NCBI GenBank assembly: GCA_016806645.1
Contig: JACSYO010001013.1
Coordinates: forward strand, 1,860,001-1,924,000
Reading direction: 5' to 3'
Length of the DNA stretch: 64,000 nt
From: Ophiodon elongatus
Lineage: Eukaryota > Chordata > Actinopteri > Perciformes > Hexagrammidae
Shown in pieces: positions 55,158 to 64,000 of the stretch. Made by a program: the position numbers and the translations under genes. Under the pieces are notes generated by a model. The model did no database searches and was not told the origin of the DNA. It saw only the letters and a list, made by a program, of their open reading frames with translations. Numbering within the stretch: the first letter of the stretch is position 1; each line of letters starts with the position of its first letter.

Positions 55158-57926
55158 GTTCCCTCAGAACTCCGTGGGAGTATTAGTATTAGTATTAGTA
55201 TTAGCATTGCTAATCATGGCCGTCTATCACGTTACGATCAAGTAGCAGCTCTGCTCAGAAAATGACATCACTTTGCTGTAATGCAGCCTTTTCAACCAAG
55301 AAAAGACAAGTATGCCATATTACGATATCAAAATTGAAGACGATATCTCGTTTCATATCACGATATCGATATAATATCGATATAGTGTCCAGCCCTAATT
55401 TAAGTACAATTCTGAAGTGCCTGCATTTTACTTGGGTATTTCCATTTTATGCTACTTTATATTTTCACTCCACTACATTTTATATGACAGCTTTAGTTAC
55501 ATTGCAGATTTAGATTATTAATACAAAGATTATTAATATAAATTGTCTCCACCTTTTCCAGCTGCAACATTAGTTACGTTCACATTAAAGCATCACTAAC
55601 TATAATCATTATATATTATGCATAATTCTGCAAAAAGAGTACTTTTCCTTTTGGTACATTCGTAAATTCTGACGTCAATACACTTTTAATTAAGTATTAT
55701 TTTACATGCAGGACTTTTACTCGTAACAGTGTATTTTTACACCGAGGTATTACTATCAGAATACTTCTTACACCAATGAACTGAAGTTTTTAAAACAGCT
55801 AACATTCAGCATTCTGGAAGTTGATAATTCAAATAATATCCTCATAATTTCTTAGCTGAAGCATCTGACTTCTTGCTTGCATCATTGTCCGCAGTAAATT
55901 GGGTGATAAGAGCTCCGATAGGCAACGAACACAATCTTAAATTCTTTTTTCACTTTCAGCATTTTAAAGACAAACCCGATAACCTTGTTATTAAGTAAAC
56001 AGCGAAACATTTCAAATGAGTCCTGTGGTTTTCAGGTGTTTTAAAAAGGAAAACACAATCAACATGTGGTTGTCAGAGGGTTCACATATGAAGAAAAATC
56101 CCCAGGTGCTTTATTTTTTTATTCATAAAGACACAGAAATGTCAAGTGGATTTCTGTGAATCAGTATTTTACATGCGTCTTGATGAAATGTCTTTTGAAT
56201 GCTGACAAACTGCAGACAAAGAGATCCAAAATGCTATAAGGTACCAAAATGTCGACAGGAGTTGAGTAGGAGAGACGGACAAGCTGGTCTGATCCATCGC
56301 TGTGAATTTCACCACGGCTGCAACTAACAAATGCCCATCACAATTTCACAAAGCCCAAGCTGACACATTCAAATCTCTCGTTTTGTCCAAGAAATTGCCC
56401 AAAAATAACAAGGAGATTTCGTTTGCTGAAGAAAACCAGCAAAATATTCACATTTGAAAAGCAAGAATCAGTGAATGTTTGGTTAGTTTCGCCTTGTTAC
56501 TCAAATAACTACATTTATTAAACTTGAATGTCGTGTATAAGGTTGGAAGTCTTTTCTCATAATTACAGGTACAATGTAAAGATAAAAAGGCATCAATAAT
56601 AACATTACAATAAAGTGCCCACTACTTGGAAACGTTTAAATTATGTACAGCAGATCATTTAACTAATTACAAATATATAAGACGATATCAGTTCACGTGT
56701 GCAAACAACAGAACACAGAAATTGTTCCAAACTATATGTAAGATGCTGTATTTAGTTTATTTTGATAACCCCCCCCTAAGTTATTTATCAAAAATATTGT
56801 TTTTCTTTGTTTTATAAGTTAGTAAATTAAATATTTCTGGGTTTGGGACTGTTAGTTGGACAAAACAAGCAATTTGAAAGCATCACTTTGGGAATTTTTC
56901 AATAGAGACAAAACGATTCATTGAGAATATAATCTGCAGATTAATAGCTGAGGAAAACGATTGCAGTTGCAGCCCCGATAAAAAACCGAGCAGTACTAAT
57001 GAGTGTTAAGCCCTCAGAGGTGGAGAAGGTTTGTTTGGGCAGAGCTGCTACCGATCCATCAGACATCCAGCTTCAATCAGACCACGAGTCAGTAAACCTT
57101 TAAACTGCACACTCGGGGTCAGATGAAAATAAAGCGCAATCCATCCCTTTAAATTTTGATCAGTCACTCTCTGCAGACGAAGACGTGAACATGACCAACA
57201 CCAGAAGTCCATTTAGATAAATAGGGCAGAGTCTTCTGTACTGGAGCCAGACTTTGTGGTTCAGCCTCATATCGCTGGTGTACTTTCACATAAAAACCTT
57301 GAACGGTGCTGATTTGAAACCACTTTACTGTGACATGCAGTATAGACTAAAAATAGAATTAGGACATCAATATGGTTCAACATTATGAAAACATCAAATA
57401 CACAAGTTGCAACAACAGCCACAGCCAAAACAAAACACACACACACAAACAAACACACCAAGAGAGAGAGAGAGCGAGAGAGAGCGAGAGAGAGCGAGAG
57501 GGTGACATTAAGCTCTAGTTTGATCTTAATTATTCACATTGTCGTTACATTTTCATGAGGCACCGTGGCAACCGGCGGCCCTTTCCGCGTCTTTCTAGCA
57601 GTTAAGCAACAGAGTGCCCATGTTTGTTCATGCATCTGCGTTTGTCTTTTGCAGGAGACGGGTTGGGTCCCGTCGGTGGACACCTGGACCTCCGGGACAT
57701 TTTGGCTGGTGCAGTTTTAACTCCAACAGCAGATGCAACAGTAGCCGACGGTACAACATTGAACACGGTCGGTCTGCGGCGCTGCACAACGCAGATGAAC
57801 AGACGCGCTGTGAGGAGAGCGACTGGAAATACAGGGAAATGCAAAGAGAACAGGAAGAAAAGAACGAGAGGAAAAGAAAGAGTGAAGAAGAAATAAAGTC
57901 AAACGGAGAGACGTGATTGTGCGTGT

Positions 57927-57936
57927 GCATGTGCGC

Positions 57937-57972
<36 letters not shown>

Positions 57973-58175
57973 GTGGGCAGAAAGGGATGGGGGCACAGCT
58001 GGGTTTGAGGCGATGTGAGGGGGTGGAGGATTCATTTGTGTGTTTGCAGTGTGTCAGAAAGACAGAATCAGAGAAGTGAAGCTACGGAAAACACAGTGAC
58101 GGATTGCAGGCACACTTTATAGCTTTTTGTTCATAAATCTGCTCTGTCACTTAAACACACAAACGGACCTGTGCA

Positions 58176-58229
<54 letters not shown>

Positions 58230-58231
58230 CA
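57927..58231. repeat. Two microsatellites, (TG)n then (CA)n
   Basis: TG run 57927-57977 with CG interruptions and CA run 58179-58231. Confidence 0.95.
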
Positions 58232-59381
58232 CTCTCTACTGAAAGACAGGCCTAGTGACCTGCCGAGGAGGTCTTTGCTCTGTTGCCTAGCAACCAGGCT
58301 GAGCCCTACAGTCGAGTCTACACACAACACACAACGCCCCGTTTTATCTAAACGAGAGCTCCAAAAAAGACTCCTGCGATGGACTGCCAGGATGACAGCG
58401 GGCCGACACTTTCACATCAACGTGACCACCGGGAAGTTCCTCCATCTTGGAGGATTACGAATCCACAAACCTCAAACGGAGACACTTGAAATCATCTTTC
58501 AGGCTTTCGGCTTGCCTGAATAAACTGAACCACAGATAAGACCCTGCCACTGAACAGCTCTCTAAAAAATTAACGCCAACGTTCTCGCCATATCCCTTCA
58601 GACCCTAATTACTGAGTCAGACAAAACGGTCACGTCAGCCTCTGAGCCGAAATTCGGAGCCAGAGATATGGGGGAGATTGTAACAGCGGCGATATCTCTT
58701 GGTGAAAAGAACCACAGAAGTGTCAACAAACTGTTGGTGAAATGGCAACGTCTCCTTCAGTCACATTTAAAAAAATAAATATTCAATAATAAAGCTGGGG
58801 TTGGTAATGTTGAGAAACTAGCAGGAGTACACTAGATTTTTTTTAAATGATCCCACCGAAAATCCCGGCCAACTCTTCTTCTCCATTGAAAGTTGCTAGC
58901 AGCACGAGCTCCCAAAGTTCTCTCTGACCGCCCCGTCCCTAAAGGCCTCTCTCCAAAGCCACTCCCCAAAAATTATTATTATGTACTGTATGTAAACAAC
59001 GAACATGGCTATTGTTAGCACCCACAGCTGTCAATCTAGCGGCGAGTGGAAGACTCCGGTGAGGAGGGGTGAGTGCACGGGCAGAATATGTGCAGGCTGA
59101 TTTACAGGAGTTGTGTTTGTATCTGGTTTTTCTTCTCGACGATCTGCTACAAAAACCAAACAGTGAAAAGAAGCCAATTTCTAAGGTTATTTAAACCGGC
59201 AATAACGATCAGATTTCATTTGGCGACTTGGGAGCAGCGAAAATTTGTTTTTCTGCAGGCGCTGTAATAACTTAATTTTCACGATTTAGACAATTTACAC
59301 ATAAACCTGCAAAAAATATATATATATTTTATTGAAATTCATTGAATTATTTGGATATTATATATATTAATTATATACATA

Positions 59382-60464
59382 CACTGACCGGCCACTTTAT
59401 TAGACACATCTGTTCAATTGCTTATTAACACAAATAGCTAATGAGCCAATCACATGGCAGCAACTCAAAGCATTCAAGCATCTAGACGTGGTGAAGACGA
59501 CTTTCTGAAGTTCAAACCGAGCATCAGAATGAGGAAGGAAGGTGATTTAACTGACTTTGAATGTGGCATGGTTGTTGGTGCCTGACGGGCTGGTCTGAGT
59601 ATTTCAAAAACTGCTGATCTGGGATTTTCACGCACAACCATCTCTAGGGTTTACAGAGAATCGTCCGAAAAAGAGAAAATATCCAGTGAGTGGCAGTTGT
59701 GTGGACGAATATGCCCTGTTGAGGTCAGAGGTCAGAGGAGAATGGGCAGAGTGGTTCGAGATGATAGAAAGGCAACAGTAACTCACATAACCACTCGTTA
59801 CAACCGAGGTATGCAGAATACCATCTCTGAACGCACAACACGTGGAGCCTTGAAGCAGATGGGCTCCAGCAGCAGAAGACCACACCGGGTTCCACTCCTG
59901 TCTCGATTTAAGCTGAGACATTCAGAAGGCAGGGTCAGAGATTTGGCGTAAACAACATGAAAGCATGGATCCATCCGGTTCAGGCTGGTGGTGGTGGTGT
60001 AATGGTGTGGGGGATATTTTCTTGGGCCCCTTAGTACCAATTGAGCATGGTTTAAATGCCACGGCCTTCCCGAGTATTGTTGCTGACCATGTCCATCCCT
60101 TCATGACCAGAGTGCCCATCTTCTGATGGATAATGCACCATGTCACAAGGCTCAAATCACCTCAAACTAGTTTCTTGAACATGACAATGAGTTCACTGTA
60201 CTCCCCTGGCCTCCACAGTCACCAGATCTCAATCCAATAGAGAACCTCTGGGATGTGTTGGAACGGGAGATTGGCATCATGGATGTGCAGCCGACAAATC
60301 TGCAGCAATCGCGTGATGCGATCATGTTGCTATGGGCCAAAATCTCTCAGGAATGTTTCCAACACCTTGTTGAATCTATGCTACGGAGAATTAAAGCAGT
60401 TCTGAAGGCAAAAGGGGGTCCAACCCGGTACTAGCAAGGTGTACCTAATAAAGTGGCCGGTGAG
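59382..60464 (+). mobile_element. Tc1/mariner transposon, degenerate, 1,083 bp
   Basis: Terminal inverted repeats: left CACTGACCGGCCACTTTATT, right in inverse CTCACCGGCCACTTTATTAG, about 30 bp with a 2-base length difference, flanked by TA on both sides (59380-59381 and 60465-60466). The interior carries a decayed Tc1 transposase on the plus strand. Size and ends fit a full-length Tc1 copy. Inserted in the prkcb intron. Confidence 0.93.
59530..60434 (+). pseudogene. Tc1 transposase remnant
   Basis: Recognisable blocks: MRKEGDLTDFECGMVVGA, GLSISKTADLGFSRTTISRV (helix-turn-helix), RKATVTHITTRYNRGMQNTI, MDNAPCH (second catalytic Asp region) and SPDLNPIENLWDVLEREIG (catalytic Glu region). In-frame stops at 59583-59585 (TGA, likely a decayed CpG Arg codon), about 59949 and 60168-60170, plus at least one frame change near the middle, abolish function. 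The C-terminal third is still open to the stop near 60432. Confidence 0.88.
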
Positions 60465-63400
60465 TATTTGGCCCAGCCGTACTTTGACACCAAACAGAAA
60501 ACATGTGGGCCCTGTTCTTCATATGAACTAATCCTTGCTAACATGATTCTGTCAAAGAGACACTCTTCAAATTTTATATTTTTAATCACTAAAAGGAAGA
60601 CATTAAAGGTCTTAGGAGATCCATCAGAAATGCTTGTCTGGCATCAAAGCAGCATGTGTTTGATTGACAACTAAGCATTCAGGGGAATCTGACCACAGAG
60701 ATACAAAGTCACAAACTTGGGCTGTTTTTACTGCAGCTTGAAATAAATGAAGTGTGGTTTCTTTTTCTTTTTTCTTTTCTTTTTTTTTTCAGTAAGGTAC
60801 AAAAGAAACTTGAATTACCGGCTCACGGTTGAATGCCTCTGCCAATCATTCATGATGCCGCATGTCTGTCCAAAATGTTATCACTTCATCCTTTTATCCT
60901 ATTAGACATCTGTGTGAAATTGTCATAATTGCCATTTGAATTCTCAGTGTGACCTTTAACCGCCAAAATCGAATCAGTTCAACCTTTAGTTTAAGTGGAC
61001 GTTTGTGCCGAAGCACAAACTTAAACGAGTAAATACATTTATTGTGTCACAACCTGGATACAGTGAAGAGTATTAATGGAAAGCACTGGCTATCTTCTTC
61101 GCTGAATTAGATAACATGCAGAGTGCTCGTCATGTGACCCGGGTCAGCTGAGGTTATATTGACAGCTTTTATTACTGGGTCTGATTGATGAGTGTTTATA
61201 TTGATAGAGCAGAAACAATTCAACAACCTAAGTTAATTGATAACCAGGTAATTCACAGTGATGACAGTTTTGATAACTGATCACTCATTTCAGGTGAAAA
61301 AATACCCAACGCTGGTTCATGTTTTACTGTATCTTTGTAAATTAAATACATTGTTGGTTTTTGACTGAAGGCAAGAAAAATCAAGCAAATTGAGGAGAAA
61401 ATAAATAAATCTATATGAAAAATCATCTTCATTTGCATCCCTACCTATCAGTAAACCGACAATCATCAATCTGTTTTGATTCGCTGTGATCTGATCATTT
61501 CATTTTCATCTCAAAACAATCTGTGTAGTTCTCCAGTCATATTAACATCCAGTCAGCCATCCTGACATCTGCCATTTTCAGAGCGCTGACGCTGGAAGGA
61601 TCTGTCGACTTTAAAATTCATTGTGAAGGAGTTCACTGACAAGCAGGCGCTGCGCTGTGGACAGGCGTGCTCTGAAATATGTGTTTGCTTTCTCGTCCAC
61701 GGTGTAACAAACGCATCTTCTCATCAATATCTTTACACCGGTTGGCCCGTCATCGAATCAATAACAAAGATACTACTTCAACCGCTGATCAGTGAGTGAT
61801 CGGGATTAACAGTCAACCACAGCATTGAGCCAATAATCAACAAGATGGGAAGCAGTATTTTTTTTTCAGATTATTTTTGGCATTTCTTACTGTATTTGAG
61901 TTTTTGTGAAGTTGTAATGTGGGCACAAAGGCAACGTGAACTCTTTGGCTCGGTGGGCAAAAAGGGTATTTTTTTCTGAGTCCTAGCGTTTTTTTTTTTT
62001 ATTATTATTCCCAATGAGGAGAGAGAAAATGTCGTCACCAAACCTCTTTTTTCTGAGCGGCCACTGAGAGCGCTTCCACTAGAAAATGTCTAAACTTTTA
62101 TAAAAAAAAATGCTGGAGATGTTAATGTAGAAAGTACAGGAGAAGCTCCTCTTGGTCACTATCATATCAAAGAGTGAAAAGCCAATTTATTGGGAGCAAA
62201 TCCGCCGGACAGACGCCGACACTGTTCTGCTTTTATTCGCCGAACACGTTGTCTCTGAAGGATCATCCCATTCGCTCTAAAGCTGTCAGATTGAGTGACT
62301 CGTCCATGAAGGCAAGCATCCTCCGGTTGGTGCTAATGGTGAAAAAACAAAAGTCGAACAAATAGATAGTAGCCCAAAAAGACAATAAAAAACTAAAAAC
62401 AAAAAAGGAGTGACGCTAGTCTGTCATACGACAGCAGTTGGAGTGGTGATATGTTGCCAAGATGTTGTTGTCATAGAAACATTTCATCAAACGCTGGGAT
62501 GAAGCGCCCTGTCAGTGTTTTTCTGCCAGAAAAAAAAAAACTCTCTGTGGACACATGCCCTAACATGTACTCATTGCACACTTGATCATTTGTATTTACG
62601 TTCTGAAAATATTATATCTGTATATACATCCGTGAGGCGAGAAGTGGAAAGCTTCCTAGGCAAGACAAGAAAAAAAAAACAGTCAACTTTTAGTGTAGTT
62701 ATAAGAGCAATATTAGTCAGAAGTAACACACCTGCAATAAGAACACAGTGTTTGATAAGCCACTGATCGTATTACTACTTAGATTAACAATGCATGGATT
62801 TAGATCACTTTTGTCCAGATCGAAATACCTCAACAACTACTGGACGACTGTGAGGTCATTCATGGTCTCCAGAGGATGAACCCTACTGACTCTGGTGACC
62901 CTCTGACTTTCTATATAGCACCATCACGAAGTAAAAAAATTTAATTTGTCAAGTACTTTTTTTTTTTGTGATCAAATACCTGCAAAAAACTTAGGACATT
63001 CCCATCAGCCTCAGCTGCGCTTAGTGTGAATTACTAATGAGCAAATATTACCATGCTAACACGCTAAGCGAAGATGGTTACCGTGGAAAACATACCTGCT
63101 TAACACCAGCATGTTAGCATTCAGGTCAGTACAGTTCCCAGTGTTTTGTTTTTTTAAAGTCTAAAGCAGCCTGAGTTGTGTTTTATGCTGTGAGCTTTCT
63201 GTCTTTCAAAAAAGTAGACATTTTGACTTGTCACAGTCACAAAATACCAGGCTGGATAATAAAATGATTGATGCCTGAATTTCATTTAGCTGCTTAAGTT
63301 TTTCCGGGTCCCTGTATTCTGCATTCTGGCTACCCACCATGGCTTACTGGGACACTTAAAATATAACAGCGCCTTTAGATAATTAATATTATTAGTAACG

Positions 63401-64000
63401 TGCAGTTTTACATCTATGAAAAGTTAAAATAAATATAATAATAAATAAAATGTTTGCAGGAAAAAGGCCTTGGTAGAAACATAACCATACCAATAGCTGG
63501 TTTCCTGATTTGCTGCATTTGCTTTTTAATGTGAGTAAAAAGTGTTTTTGAATTTGTTCAAATCAGAAAAACATTCCCTCCACTTATCTGGTTTCAACAG
63601 CTGAGAAGAAATGTGACCTCATAAACCTCAAGTCCAAACTCTGATCAGACATCTGGATCTCTCTAAAGCAGGAAATCCCCTGCGAGGGACTTCCTCTATT
63701 TGCAGTCGGCGCGCACAGGTGTGTGCACAGGAAAGAAAGAAGAGAAATCTTTACCTGCAGAACAGGTATTCAAAAACACACACCCACAATGCAACAGAAT
63801 ACACCCATGTCACACAAACATAAGTACAAAATACTGACGAAAAGCACACAAACCCGCACACGTCAGAACAAGTCGGCACCGCATGACTAACATTCCTCCT
63901 GACCAAGAAGTGAGTGTTTCTCTGAGAGTGTGTTCTCCTCCCAGTCTCACCGAACTGTATCCGCACCCCTCCTCTTCCTCCAGCTCTCTTTAAAGACACC

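Larger units (their letters stand above)
54652..64000 (-). other. prkcb: prkcb intron 2 (continues past the right edge)
   Basis: No prkcb exon found here. Holds microsatellites at 55123-55154 (CA), 57465-57499 (GA), 57927-57977 (TG) and 58179-58231 (CA), a GC-rich open segment at 57.6-57.9 kb, probable interspersed repeat at about 58.8-59.3 kb and the Tc1 element. 60.5-64.0 kb shows nothing else I can support. Confidence 0.7.

Noticed and set aside
58790..59290. Possible separate small gene around 59.07 kb (64-codon frame)
   Set aside because: Sequence resembles a common fish interspersed repeat (GCTGGGGTTGGTAATGTTG start); no conserved protein.
54652..64000. Search for prkcb exons 1 and 2
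   Set aside because: Looked for reverse-strand coding of WGFGKQGFQCQ and the NHKFTARFF segment and found none; they must lie to the right of the window.
1..64000. CRISPR array, phage, plasmid or bacterial features
   Set aside because: The tandem arrays are microsatellites or a coding minisatellite without unique spacers; all genes are spliced vertebrate genes.

Overview
This is a window of teleost nuclear DNA, most likely from a spiny-rayed fish. It has spliced vertebrate genes with compact introns, dozens of (AC)n/(TG)n microsatellites, a decayed fish-type Tc1 transposon and several palindromic MITE-like repeats. There is no operon structure. All four identified protein genes read on the minus strand, so transcription runs from right to left.

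Layout from left to right. (1) 209-459 holds the first coding exon of a T-type (Cav3) calcium-channel alpha1 gene, with a probable GC-rich promoter and untranslated first exon near 2.6-3.0 kb. Its intron opens with a textbook U12-type AT-AC donor. (2) 3-9.8 kb is intergenic DNA full of microsatellites, with one palindromic MITE. (3) 11,003-25,445 is a complete rbbp6 gene of 20 coding exons and about 1,901 codons (DWNN, CCHC zinc knuckle, RING/U-box, proline-rich, RS and lysine-rich tail). Its CpG-rich promoter lies at about 25.9-26.5 kb. (4) 27,624-27,705 is an intact tRNA-Leu(AAG) on the plus strand, with a decayed copy 0.56 kb away. (5) 29,815-34,766 is a complete four-exon cacng3 (TARP gamma-3, 333 aa). 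(6) 35.4-37.1 kb holds two unexplained plus-strand coding-like signals. (7) 38,812-54,651 is prkcb (conventional protein kinase C beta) from exon 3 to both alternative C-terminal (V5) exons, betaI-type and betaII-type. Exons 1-2 lie beyond the right edge. (8) 54.7-64 kb is the long prkcb intron 2, containing a dead Tc1 element.

The order PRKCB-CACNG3-RBBP6 matches human 16p12, so this is an old conserved block. The gene after rbbp6 differs: a Cav3 channel here, TNRC6A in human. Cacng3 (AMPA-receptor auxiliary subunit), PKC-beta (a Ca2+/diacylglycerol kinase) and a T-type channel all act in neuronal excitability. Rbbp6 is an unrelated nuclear 3'-end-processing and ubiquitin-ligase protein.

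I found no clear new multi-gene system. The points most worth following are the unassigned plus-strand ORF at 36.7-37.1 kb, the two lineage-specific in-frame repeat expansions in rbbp6, the UG/CA repeats bracketing prkcb exon 5, and the minor-spliceosome intron. All exon borders were set by hand from splice consensus, reading phase and remembered family sequences. No database search was run.
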